A stretch of 64,000 nucleotides of DNA from positions 1 to 64,000 of the forward strand of contig CALUMU010000002.1 in assembly GCA_944321825.1 (NCBI GenBank), in the 5' to 3' direction. The notes beneath the pieces are model-generated. The model did no database searches, was not told where the DNA came from, and saw only the letters and a program-made list of their open reading frames with translations. Every line of letters starts with the position of its first letter. Position 1 is the stretch's first letter. Source of the stretch: Candidatus Amulumruptor caecigallinarius (GTDB taxonomy: Bacteria > Bacteroidota > Bacteroidia > Bacteroidales > Muribaculaceae). This document shows positions 27,094-34,906 of the stretch, piece by piece. The translations under genes were made by a program, and so were the position numbers.

Positions 27094-27125
27094 CAAAATT
27101 AATATTTCAAATTAACATTAGCAAT
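27094..27125 (-). promoter_or_regulatory. tig promoter
   Basis: On the minus strand ATTG (27122-27125) and TAATTTTG (27094-27101) are 20 bp apart, 55 bases before the tig start. Confidence 0.7.
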
Positions 27126-27184
27126 TCGCAGACTGAAATTAAGAAATATTTTCACAGCATCAGGCGAGTATGGCGATTTATTCG

Positions 27185-27192
27185 TACCTTTG
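27185..27192 (+). promoter_or_regulatory. prfA -7 element
   Basis: TACCTTTG fits TAnnTTTG, 62 bases before the prfA start. No matching -33 TTG. Confidence 0.45.
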
Positions 27193-27254
27193 CAACTACG
27201 TTTCTCCAACCGATTTTGACCACTATATTCGAATTTGACCACCATACATAAGTA

Positions 27255-28364
27255 ATGTCTGAAAACTCGCTGCTTTCACGGCTCGACGGCATTGAATCGA
27301 GATTTGCCGAGGTAAGTACACTAATCACCGACCCCGATGTCATCGCCGACATGAAACGCTATGTGCGTCTTACCAAAGAATACAAAGAGCTTGAAAAACT
27401 CGTGGGTGCCACGCGTAAGTACAAGAATTTGTTGGGTAATATTGAGGAGGCGCGGCAGGTGCTTGACACGGAAAACGACGACGAGCTGCGCCAGATGGCC
27501 AAAGAAGAACTGGACGAAGCCACATCCGCCCTCCCGGCACTCGAAGAGGAAATAAAGCTGCTGCTGATTCCGGCCGACCCCGAAGATTCCAAAAATGTAA
27601 TATTGGAAATAAGAGGCGGCACCGGCGGCGACGAGGCCGCCATATTTGCCGGAGACCTCGCCAAGATGTACATGAAATTTTGCGAGTCGAAGGGATGGAA
27701 CGTCGCGGTCACCAGCGCAAGCGAAGGCGCGGCAGGGGGTTACAAAGAGATAGTCATGTCGGTGTCGGGGGAGGGTGTCTACGGCATACTCAAATACGAG
27801 AGCGGTGTGCACCGCGTGCAGCGCGTACCCGCCACAGAAACCCAGGGGCGCGTACACACCTCGGCTGCCACTGTAGCAGTGCTTCCCGAGGCCGAACCGT
27901 TTGACGTGGAAATCAACGAGGGTGAAATCAAATGGGACACATTCCGCAGCGGAGGTGCCGGCGGCCAGAACGTCAACAAGGTAGAGTCAGGAGTGCGCTT
28001 GCGCTACATGTGGCGCAACCCTAACACCGGCGTGTCGGAGGAGATACTCATAGAGTGCACCGAGACCCGCGACCAGCCCAAAAACAAGGAACGTGCCCTC
28101 AGCCGCCTGCGCACATTCATCTACGACAAGGAACACCAGAAATATATCGACGATATAGCCTCTCGCCGCAAGACGATGGTATCAACAGGCGACCGCTCGG
28201 CAAAGATACGGACCTATAATTATCCTCAGGGCCGCATCACCGACCATCGCATCAACTACACCATATATAATCTGCAGGCTTTCGTTGACGGCGACATCCA
28301 AGATGTCATAGACCATCTCATCATCGCCGAAAACGCCGAAAAACTCAAAGCCACCGAACTCTAA
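27255..28364 (+). CDS. prfA: peptide chain release factor 1
   Basis: Terminates translation at UAA and UAG. 369 residues. The GGQ peptidyl-tRNA hydrolysis motif is in SGGAGGQNVNKVESGVRL near residue 238; the RF1-specific codon-reading motif PxT is PATETQGR near residue 193, which separates it from RF2 (SPF). Ends 29 bp from the converging hypothetical gene that opens the accessory island. Confidence 0.96.
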   Translation: MSENSLLSRLDGIESRFAEVSTLITDPDVIADMKRYVRLTKEYKELEKLVGATRKYKNLLGNIEEARQVLDTENDDELRQMAKEELDEATSALPALEEEIKLLLIPADPEDSKNVILEIRGGTGGDEAAIFAGDLAKMYMKFCESKGWNVAVTSASEGAAGGYKEIVMSVSGEGVYGILKYESGVHRVQRVPATETQGRVHTSAATVAVLPEAEPFDVEINEGEIKWDTFRSGGAGGQNVNKVESGVRLRYMWRNPNTGVSEEILIECTETRDQPKNKERALSRLRTFIYDKEHQKYIDDIASRRKTMVSTGDRSAKIRTYNYPQGRITDHRINYTIYNLQAFVDGDIQDVIDHLIIAENAEKLKATEL

Positions 28365-28393
28365 AGTCCATCGGACATGCTGTTACGTATTCA

Positions 28394-28975
28394 TCAGTAC
28401 GGTGATTCTTTAGAAGTGTCCAGTGATGATATGGATTGTCCTGCCGTTTTTATGCGCCGTGCCAGTCGTTTTTGATGCTTTATAAATCTACGCGCCATAG
28501 CAGCCTCACGTCTGCGTGCGCGTTTATCATCACGTAAGGTGGCTGTCTGTGTCGCAGTCTGTTCCGCATCTGATGCAGTTTCCGTTGCTGCATCCGGCGT
28601 AACAAGGCTTTCCGCACCGTCATCCGCATTGGTTTCACTTCCTGCCGTCATTCCCGATTCCTCCTCAGCTGCCGCTTTTTTCGATTCACGACGGCGCATC
28701 GCCGCCATGCGGGCACGGAGCGAGCGCAGCATCGCCTTGTCAATCTGCGGTTGCAGCAACGTGAACACCACCCTCTCCGCGACATTGATTTTGCATATGA
28801 CAAGACCCGAGTCGATGTAAAAATTCACACACTCCCTGACGGCATCCTCCCGTATCTCCTTGCAGAGCGATGCCGCGATTTCTATCTGCCGGCAGAGATA
28901 GCCGTAAAACTTACGCGACACTCTCTTGTCCCATTTCCGTCCGCCGCGTTTCCTCTTCTTACCTTTGGTTTCCAT
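28394..28975 (-). CDS. basic hypothetical protein, 193 aa
   Basis: Not assigned to a known function. Very basic N-terminus (KGKKRKRGGRKWDKRVSRKF), a conserved-looking helical middle (FYGYLCRQIEIAASLCKEIR, EDAVRECVNFYIDSGLVICK), an acidic, threonine-rich low-complexity stretch (about 110-150) and a basic tail (RRREAAMARRFIKHQKRLAR). Similar small basic proteins occur in the Bacteroidales accessory genome. Nucleic-acid binding is plausible but not shown. A 26-bp palindrome lies 13 bases ahead of its start. Confidence 0.6.
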   Translation of the reverse strand: METKGKKRKRGGRKWDKRVSRKFYGYLCRQIEIAASLCKEIREDAVRECVNFYIDSGLVICKINVAERVVFTLLQPQIDKAMLRSLRARMAAMRRRESKKAAAEEESGMTAGSETNADDGAESLVTPDAATETASDAEQTATQTATLRDDKRARRREAAMARRFIKHQKRLARRIKTAGQSISSLDTSKESPY

Positions 28976-28988
28976 ATAATCGCGATGT

Positions 28989-29014
28989 TAATTTTGTGAC
29001 ATGTCACAAAATTA
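28989..29014. promoter_or_regulatory. 26-bp perfect palindrome overlapping -7 elements
   Basis: Half 28989-29001 (TAATTTTGTGACA) is followed directly by its exact reverse complement at 29002-29014. Both ends are TAATTTTG, a -7 match, so it could carry a promoter on either strand; on the minus strand it is right for the basic hypothetical gene. The core TGTGACATGTCACA looks like a two-fold operator, reminiscent of Crp/Fnr-type TGTGA/TCACA half-sites but with a 4-base rather than 6-base gap. Confidence 0.65.
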
Positions 29015-29073
29015 CAATCCTCCCCAACCCCTACCATGCGAAAACATCTGCATTAGCCTTAAAAATGCAGCCT

Positions 29074-29137
29074 AAAACTTGCCGTTATCGGCAAGTTTTG
29101 CTATCTTTACAGTGAAAAATCATCTTAAAACTTGCCG
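29074..29137 (+). promoter_or_regulatory. fic promoter with three operator half-sites
   Basis: AAACTTGCCG-type half-sites: an inverted pair AAAACTTGCCG (29074-29084) and CGGCAAGTTTT (29089-29099), perfect over 11 bp, and a third direct copy at 29127-29137, ending 4 bases before the start codon. The promoter is interleaved: CTTG at 29078-29081 (inside the first half-site) and TATCTTTA at 29102-29109, 20 bp apart. A protein on these sites would block both polymerase and ribosome access. Confidence 0.7.
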
Positions 29138-29141
29138 ATAG

Positions 29142-30032
29142 ATGGAATACATCTCTGTAAAAGAATGGGCAGAATTGCACGGGGTATCCGAAAGGACAGC
29201 TCGTAATTACTGTGCCTCAGGTAAAATTAAAAGTGCGTTTCTTGTAGGAAAGACATGGAATATCCCGTCAGATGCGGAGCTTCCTAAGCGGAAAGCCCAA
29301 AGGAAACAAAGCCCATTGCTGAAAGCACTAAGAGAGCAGAAAGCCGGCAAGATTAAGGGTGGCATCTATCATCGCATTCAGATTGACCTTACATATAATT
29401 CCAACCATATCGAAGGCAGTCGGCTGACCCACGACCAGACCCGTTATATTTTTGAGACAAACACTATCGGCATAAGCGAAAGCCCGGTAAATGTTGATGA
29501 TATTGTGGAAACCGCCAACCATTTCCGCGCCATAGATTATATTATAGATTTTACCGATGGCAAACTAACAGAAAAATTCATAAAGAATTTGCACCGGATA
29601 TTAAAAACAGGCACGTCAGATGACGGTAAAAGTTGGTTTAGGGTTGGTGAATACAAAAAGCTGCCTAACGAAGTGGGAGGCAATGACACCACACCTCCCG
29701 AAAACGTGCATTCTGAAATCAAACAACTTCTCATGGAATACAATGTTCTAAAAAATCCCTCTTTTGAGAATATTGTTGACTTTCATCAGCGGTTTGAGTG
29801 CATACATCCGTTTCAAGACGGCAATGGTCGTATCGGACGACTGATAATGTTTAGAGAACTTCTGAGATGCGGATATGTGCCGTTTATCATCACAGATGAT
29901 TTGACGATGTACTATTACAATGGATTGCGCAACTGGCCAGGAATCAAAGGTTATCTAACGGATACCTGCCTGACGGCTCAAGACAATTTCAAAATCATCC
30001 TTCAAAAATTCCGGATTCCATACAAAGATTGA
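29142..30032 (+). CDS. Fic-domain protein with N-terminal helix-turn-helix
   Basis: 296-residue Fic enzyme, probably an AMP-transferase acting on a cytoplasmic protein. N-terminal HTH of the MerR/HTH_17 type (ISVKEWAELHGVSERTARNY ... KTWNIPSDAELP, 1-48). The Fic motif is complete: HPFQDGNGRIGR near residue 220, with the catalytic His. An inhibitory helix of the [S/T]xxxE[G/N] type is at 87-92 (SNHIEG), so it is a self-restrained class with the inhibitor N-terminal in the same chain. Base composition is more A/T-rich than flanking core genes. Autoregulation through its HTH is inferred from the operator array. Confidence 0.85.
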   Translation: MEYISVKEWAELHGVSERTARNYCASGKIKSAFLVGKTWNIPSDAELPKRKAQRKQSPLLKALREQKAGKIKGGIYHRIQIDLTYNSNHIEGSRLTHDQTRYIFETNTIGISESPVNVDDIVETANHFRAIDYIIDFTDGKLTEKFIKNLHRILKTGTSDDGKSWFRVGEYKKLPNEVGGNDTTPPENVHSEIKQLLMEYNVLKNPSFENIVDFHQRFECIHPFQDGNGRIGRLIMFRELLRCGYVPFIITDDLTMYYYNGLRNWPGIKGYLTDTCLTAQDNFKIILQKFRIPYKD

Positions 30033-30246
30033 GCAGCAAGTATTGAGCATTATGACCCTATTATCCGTCCTATGAAATTCATAGGCCTTAACTGCCGATA
30101 AAAAGCATGGGAGTAAGAAATTTTCAAGTCATTAGGCGATGATAGGATTTACCGCAAAAACATTAACTTTGCATTAGACAACAACTTTCTAAATTGCTTA
30201 ACCAGCACCAATCTCTCTTAACTCCATACGTTAACTCTAATTTAAA
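30033..30246 (+). promoter_or_regulatory. upstream region of the restriction-modification genes
   Basis: No gene. Contains CCTATGAA-A-TTCATAGG (30069-30085), a perfect palindrome with a 1-base centre that may end the fic transcript or bind a regulator; TGCCGATA at 30093-30100, the same eight bases as in the third fic half-site (29133-29140); and a -7 match TAACTTTG at 30164-30171, with no clear -33. The endonuclease gene starts 75 bases after the -7. Confidence 0.5.
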
Positions 30247-30957
30247 ATGACAGAAGCCCAAAAAGAAGCCATCATCAAAAGTGCTAAGGATTTCTTTAGG
30301 ACTATCATAATTCCGAAGCATCTGACAAATCTTCGGAATCTCAAACTCAGTAACTTTGACATCAACCCGTTTCTGATTAATTATCTTGCTGCATTCTTAT
30401 GTGGCGATACATCTCCCCTGTCAATCGCCAAGGCTCTTGTGTATCCTCGTATATTAGGTACGAGCATTAACACATCATTCGGACAAAATACCCAAATCTT
30501 CATATCCAGTCTGTCGGAAATCATCGGCAATGCATCAGGTATCGACGGTATTGATATTGAATTTATCGATGCCATTGACGGGCGGAGAAAATACTGTCAA
30601 TGCAAAGCCGGTCCAAACACGATTAATAAAGATGATGTGGCAACTATCCTTGGACATTTCAGGAAGTTAATCGGTAAAGCCCGATTGGATAGAATCCCTC
30701 TGCAAACCGACGATATGATAGTGGGCGTGCTATATGGTGATAAAATATCAGGAAACTATAAGTTGATTGAGCAAGCATACCCCGTATACTATGGTGCCGG
30801 ATTTTGGCTTCATCTGACAGGTGATGACGGATTCTATTATCGTCTGGCAAAAGCATTTGGCGAGGTTGTCGAAGAAGAAAACATCAACGGCAAGGAATTG
30901 ATTGCAAATAAAGTGCAGGAGATTGCCGATGAAATTATAGTGAAAGGCAGTCTATAA
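30247..30957 (+). CDS. PmeII-like type II restriction endonuclease
   Basis: 236 residues, assigned from overall similarity to the PmeII-family endonucleases and from its place 15 bp before a C5 methyltransferase gene. A PD-(D/E)xK-type core is likely: GIDGIDIEFID at 99-107 and RRKYCQCKAGPN with Q118-x-K120 supply acidic and lysine residues. It would cut DNA at a short sequence left unmethylated; the sequence cannot be read off. It begins a bicistronic unit. A/T-rich codon use suggests acquisition. Confidence 0.75.
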   Translation: MTEAQKEAIIKSAKDFFRTIIIPKHLTNLRNLKLSNFDINPFLINYLAAFLCGDTSPLSIAKALVYPRILGTSINTSFGQNTQIFISSLSEIIGNASGIDGIDIEFIDAIDGRRKYCQCKAGPNTINKDDVATILGHFRKLIGKARLDRIPLQTDDMIVGVLYGDKISGNYKLIEQAYPVYYGAGFWLHLTGDDGFYYRLAKAFGEVVEEENINGKELIANKVQEIADEIIVKGSL

Positions 30958-30972
30958 ATCTCTTCATTTACA

Positions 30973-32676
30973 ATGACTATTTCTGCCGACAATTTTGCGA
31001 ACCTTATGGGCGTTTCCAAAGCCACTCTACAGGCCTGGGAAACAAACCATGTATATGTGCCCAAGATTGCCGAGGATGGAACTAAATATTTCAACCTTGA
31101 AGATTTGGCGCATATCCCTGAGATTAAGTCAATGATTGACACTCGTTGGGATGAGGAAATGCAAGTCATCCCGGCTCGAGACTTCTATTCCATTGAGTTA
31201 TTTGCCGGTGGTGGTGGACTTGCTCTTGGCATGTCACGTGCCGGCTTTAAGCATGTGTTGCTCAATGAATTTGACCATAGCGCATGTGAGACTTTGCGTC
31301 ATAACAGACCTCAATGGAACGTAGTGGAGGGAGATGTCTGCAATGTCGATTTCAGTAAGTGGAAAGGGAAAGTGGACTTTATCAGCGGAGGTTTTCCTTG
31401 TCAAGCGTTTTCTTATGCAGGCAAAGGAGGCGGATTTAACGACACACGTGGCACTATGTTTTTCCAGCTTGCACGTGCCGTCAAGGAAATCCAGCCCAAA
31501 GTTTTCATGGGAGAAAACGTCCGAGGACTTGCCGCCCATGACAATGGACGCACTCTGGAAGTCATAAAAAATGTAATCGTTGAATTAGGTTACACTCTGA
31601 TTGACCCACGTGTATTGAAAGCCCTGCGATACAAAGTCCCCCAAAAGAGGGAACGGCTTATACTCATAGCTGTTCGTAACGATTATGCCGACAAGGTGAA
31701 ATTTGAGTGGCCCTCTCCCTATAAAAGAATCATGACGTTGCGAGACGCGTTCTTTGCCGGAGAACTGTATCCTACCGATGTCCCGGATGCTCCATATCAA
31801 AAATACCCTGAGAAGAAACGACGCGTACTTGCCATGGTGCCTGAGGGAGGGGATTGGCGGGATCTTCCAATAGAAGTACAAAAGGAATACATGGGAGCAA
31901 GTTTTTATTTAGGAGGTGGTAAGACAGGCATGGCCCGAAGATTATCCCTTGATGAGCCAAGTCTCACCCTTACATGTGCTCCAGCGCAGAAGCAAACCGA
32001 GAGATGCCACCCTATAGAAACCCGGCCATTGACTGTCAGGGAGTACGCCCGTATTCAGACATTCCCGGATGATTGGGAGTTTGCAGGCAACCTGTCGGCT
32101 CAATACAAACAGATAGGCAATGCAGTTCCAGTAAATCTTGCATGGGCCATAGGTCGCTCCATCATGCGGCTGATGAATCAAATAGAGTCAATAGATAAGC
32201 ACCGCAGCACTAACCTACAAGCAGATTATAATGACATCAGACATCTAATGTCCGATTATACGATGCAGTTAACTCTGTTTGAACCTGAGACGATGTACAT
32301 TTCCACATCATCAAATACCGGGCATACTTTAATCGGGCCTTGTCGTAAAGGCACCATAGATTGGATTAACACCAAATTATACTACAACTATCCGATTACT
32401 GAAGATGACATTATCCAACACAAAGAGCTGTTTGATGTCAAAACACTGATTGTCAGACATAAAAATAAGCTTGTAAATATCTTTCATGTCAGAGATATCC
32501 GTGTTGTCAAAAAAAATGACTTAAAACTTCTTGATTACCCTATTCGCAGTTCCCGCCACAAAGCTGACACAAAATATATCCTTTATTCCCTCCACAAATA
32601 TGAAGGAACAAATATCGACTTAAATACAGATAATTATTCGGCGATTTTCGGGAAAGGGGTAATTAGCGATGAATAA
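30973..32676 (+). CDS. DNA cytosine-5 methyltransferase with N-terminal HTH and C-terminal extension
   Basis: 567 residues. 1-60 is a MerR/XRE-like helix-turn-helix (FANLMGVSKATLQAWETNHV). The C5 methyltransferase follows: motif I IELFAGGGGLALG (74-86), motif IV FPCQAFS with Cys 143, motif VI ENVRGL (181-186), motif VIII QKRERLILIA and motif X QIGNAVPVNLAWAIG near 380. After about residue 402 there is an extra 165-residue domain (QLTLFEPETMYISTS ... LLDYPIRSSRHKADTKYILY) without recognised identity. It protects host DNA from the preceding endonuclease; the N-terminal domain may control the operon in place of a separate C protein. Confidence 0.85.
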   Translation: MTISADNFANLMGVSKATLQAWETNHVYVPKIAEDGTKYFNLEDLAHIPEIKSMIDTRWDEEMQVIPARDFYSIELFAGGGGLALGMSRAGFKHVLLNEFDHSACETLRHNRPQWNVVEGDVCNVDFSKWKGKVDFISGGFPCQAFSYAGKGGGFNDTRGTMFFQLARAVKEIQPKVFMGENVRGLAAHDNGRTLEVIKNVIVELGYTLIDPRVLKALRYKVPQKRERLILIAVRNDYADKVKFEWPSPYKRIMTLRDAFFAGELYPTDVPDAPYQKYPEKKRRVLAMVPEGGDWRDLPIEVQKEYMGASFYLGGGKTGMARRLSLDEPSLTLTCAPAQKQTERCHPIETRPLTVREYARIQTFPDDWEFAGNLSAQYKQIGNAVPVNLAWAIGRSIMRLMNQIESIDKHRSTNLQADYNDIRHLMSDYTMQLTLFEPETMYISTSSNTGHTLIGPCRKGTIDWINTKLYYNYPITEDDIIQHKELFDVKTLIVRHKNKLVNIFHVRDIRVVKKNDLKLLDYPIRSSRHKADTKYILYSLHKYEGTNIDLNTDNYSAIFGKGVISDE

Positions 32677-32740
32677 CTTATATTGTTATACATATCCACA
32701 TGCTTGTTTAATCTGCGCCCTGACTGGATGAATTTTAGGG

Positions 32741-32772
32741 GTTGCATATGTGGGGAGAATTTCGTATCTTTG
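32741..32772 (+). promoter_or_regulatory. ribosomal-protein operon promoter
   Basis: GTTG (32741-32744) and TATCTTTG (32765-32772) are exactly 20 bp apart, giving a leader of about 40 bases before rpsF. It is a near-perfect Bacteroidota promoter. Confidence 0.8.
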
Positions 32773-32819
32773 CACAGATTTTTCAAAAATCATAATTTTC
32801 AAACCAATTATCAACTAAA

Positions 32820-33212
32820 ATGAACCACTACGAAACCGTTTTCATTTTAACTCCCGTTTTATCTGATGAACAGATGAAGGAAGCGGTAGAAAAGTTTTCT
32901 AAGGTGCTCACCGACAACGGCTCCGCCATCGTGAACACCGAGATGTGGGGTCTCCGCAAGCTGGCCTATCCCATCCAGAAGAAATCTACCGGTTTTTACA
33001 CACTTGTCGAATTCGATGCCAACCCCGAGGTAGTAAGCAAGCTTGAGACCGCTTTCCGCCGTGACGAGCGCGTGATCCGCTTCCTCACATTCCGTCTTGA
33101 CAAGTACGCACATGAATACGCTATCAAGCGTCGCAACCTCAAAGCCAACAAGGTCGCAGAACCCGTTGCCGAGGCAGCATCAGAAGTAGAAACAAAAACT
33201 AAGGAGGATTAA
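32820..33212 (+). CDS. rpsF: 30S ribosomal protein S6
   Basis: 130 residues. N-terminus [20 protein letters not shown] and [37 protein letters not shown] are the S6 core; the last 25 residues ([19 protein letters not shown]) are an acidic tail like that of other Bacteroidota. First gene of the rpsF-rpsR-rplI operon; it pairs with S18 on the 30S platform. Confidence 0.97.
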   Translation: MNHYETVFILTPVLSDEQMKEAVEKFSKVLTDNGSAIVNTEMWGLRKLAYPIQKKSTGFYTLVEFDANPEVVSKLETAFRRDERVIRFLTFRLDKYAHEYAIKRRNLKANKVAEPVAEAASEVETKTKED

Positions 33213-33215
33213 ACC

Positions 33216-33485
33216 ATGGCACAGGCTAATTCAGAAATCCGCTATTTGACGCCCCTTTCGGTTGATGTCAAGAAGAAAAAATACTGCCGTTTCAAACGTG
33301 CAGGTATCAAGTATATCGATTACAAGGATCCCGAATTTCTCAAGAAGTTCCTCAACGAGCAGGGCAAAATCCTTCCCCGCCGCATCACAGGCACCTCGCT
33401 GAAGTTCCAGCGTCGCGTGGCTCAGGCTGTTAAACGCGCCCGCCACCTCGCCCTCCTACCCTATGTAACCGATTTGATGAAATAA
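33216..33485 (+). CDS. rpsR: 30S ribosomal protein S18
   Basis: 89 residues: [52 protein letters not shown]. Three bases after rpsF. A perfect Shine-Dalgarno-like AAGGAGG precedes the ATG inside the last codons of rpsF (K-E-D-stop); in Bacteroidota such sites are usually weak or absent, so this may help coupling or be a chance result of the Lys-Glu-Asp codons. Confidence 0.97.
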   Translation: MAQANSEIRYLTPLSVDVKKKKYCRFKRAGIKYIDYKDPEFLKKFLNEQGKILPRRITGTSLKFQRRVAQAVKRARHLALLPYVTDLMK

Positions 33486-33508
33486 CTTTAAAGCCACGAG
33501 TACACATC

Positions 33509-33952
33509 ATGAAGATTATACTTAAAGAAGACATCACCAACCTTGGATACAAGGACGATGTCGTGGAAGTGAAGAACGGCTATGGCCGCAACTATCTCAT
33601 TCCCCAGGGCAAAGCTGTAATCGCCACTCCGTCGGCTCTTAAAGTTCTCGCTGAGAACCAGCGCCAGCAGGCCCACAAGCTCGCCAAGCTCAAAGCCGAC
33701 GCTGAAGCCGCTGCTGCCGCCCTCAAAGACATCACGCTCACCATCGGAGCAAAGACAAGCTCTACCGGCACTATCTTCGGCTCGGTCAACAGCATCCAGA
33801 TTGCCGAAGCTCTTGAGAAACTGGGACACAACGTGGACCGCAAGCTCATCACCCTCAAGCAGAGCGTGAAGGAAGTGGGCAAGTACAATGCCACTATCCG
33901 TTTCCACAAGGAAGTATCTGTAGAGATTCCTTTTGAAGTAGTAGCTGAGTAA
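33509..33952 (+). CDS. rplI: 50S ribosomal protein L9
   Basis: 147 residues: MKIILKEDITNLGYKDDVVE, VKNGYGRNYLIPQGKA, the long central helix (LKVLAENQRQQAHKLAKLKA) and C-terminal RKLITLKQSVKEVGKYNATI. Third gene of the operon, followed by a terminator. Confidence 0.97.
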   Translation: MKIILKEDITNLGYKDDVVEVKNGYGRNYLIPQGKAVIATPSALKVLAENQRQQAHKLAKLKADAEAAAAALKDITLTIGAKTSSTGTIFGSVNSIQIAEALEKLGHNVDRKLITLKQSVKEVGKYNATIRFHKEVSVEIPFEVVAE

Positions 33953-33975
33953 TCGACTCATACGCAACACACATG

Positions 33976-34013
33976 AAGCTGCATCTCCGTCACAGGCGAT
34001 GCAGCTTTTTTTT
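33976..34013 (+). terminator. intrinsic terminator of rpsF-rpsR-rplI
   Basis: AAGCTGCATC and GATGCAGCTT form a 10-bp stem around a 12-base loop, followed by eight T residues. The region 34014-34228 beyond it has no gene and no clear promoter. Confidence 0.88.
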
Positions 34014-34228
34014 GCACACTCTCGTATCAGCCTATATCCAGGTCCAAGCCGATTAAATTATACGGCATCGCTCAACAAAACATCGCAACAGATTGTTTTA
34101 CTATTAAACTGATTCAACCTTATTTCAAAATTTCATGTTCGGATCTTACGCAACCCATTGAGTTAATTTGCAATAAGTTTAAACCAGTTCATAAACTCCA
34201 AAACGTAACCGATAATCCTTAATATTTT

Positions 34229-34729
34229 ATGGAAACAGTTTATTTCAAAGGCACTCCGTGCCATACTTACGGCTCACTGCCCCAGACAGGCAGCGAAGCT
34301 CCTAATTTTCATCTTACCGGCATAAAACTCGACCAGATTACGCTTGACAATTTCAAGGGCAAGCGAGTGGTGCTCAACATATTTCCGAGCCTTGACACCG
34401 AAGTGTGCGCAATGTCGGTGCGCAGATTCAATGTTGAGGCATCCAAGCTCGACAATGTAGCCGTAATCTGCGTATCCATGGACTTACCGTTTGCCATGGC
34501 AAGATTTTGCACCATCAATGATATTGCTAACGTGATACCGGCATCGGCTTTCCGCTCACCGCTTTTCGGACAGAAATACGGCGTACAGCTATGCGACGGG
34601 CCGTTGGCAGGGCTGCTGTCACGGGCAGTGGTCATCATAGACACTAACGGCAAAGTCATATACCAGCAGCTTGTCGACGAAATCACTCACGAACCCGATT
34701 ACGAAAGCGCGATTTCAGCCCTGAGATAG
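34229..34729 (+). CDS. tpx: thiol peroxidase
   Basis: Reduces peroxides with thioredoxin electrons. 166 residues, usual length. Peroxidatic Cys 60 in FPSLDTEVCAMSVR and resolving Cys 94 in PFAMARFC, spaced as in the Tpx atypical two-cysteine peroxiredoxins. Motifs GKRVVLNIFPS and VCVSMDLPFA support it. TrxB at 55008 is the likely upstream partner via thioredoxin. Alone between the ribosomal operon and lon. Confidence 0.93.
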   Translation: METVYFKGTPCHTYGSLPQTGSEAPNFHLTGIKLDQITLDNFKGKRVVLNIFPSLDTEVCAMSVRRFNVEASKLDNVAVICVSMDLPFAMARFCTINDIANVIPASAFRSPLFGQKYGVQLCDGPLAGLLSRAVVIIDTNGKVIYQQLVDEITHEPDYESAISALR

Positions 34730-34762
34730 ATTTCAAATAGGCATTAAGCCGCTGCAATAGCA

Positions 34763-34815
34763 GTTGTAGCTAATCATATAAATGCGTAACTTTGCATATG
34801 GCAAGTTACGCATTT
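34763..34815 (+). promoter_or_regulatory. lon promoter within a 13-bp inverted repeat
   Basis: GTTG (34763-34766) and TAACTTTG (34787-34794), 20 bp apart, make a good promoter 112 bases before the ATG at 34907. A perfect inverted repeat AAATGCGTAACTT (34780-34792) / AAGTTACGCATTT (34803-34815) covers the -7 and the start site, and GCTTTTTAG follows. It may be an operator for a stress regulator, a 5' hairpin of the lon mRNA, or the terminator of tpx. Confidence 0.7.
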
Positions 34816-34906
34816 GCTTTTTAGCCGTGTAAGTCATCAAATTAATACATATACAAATCGCGGCTATATATAAGAACCCTTAGTGGTACAAATTAACAGA
34901 TACTTG

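Noticed and set aside
28989..29014. calling the 26-bp palindrome a true Crp site
   Set aside because: Half-sites TGTGA/TCACA are there, but the gap is 4 bases, not the 6 needed for the usual Crp/Fnr dimer, so the regulator is left open.
32773..32819. possible S6:S18 leader RNA upstream of rpsF
   Set aside because: The leader is only about 40 bases, A/T-rich and without the needed stems.
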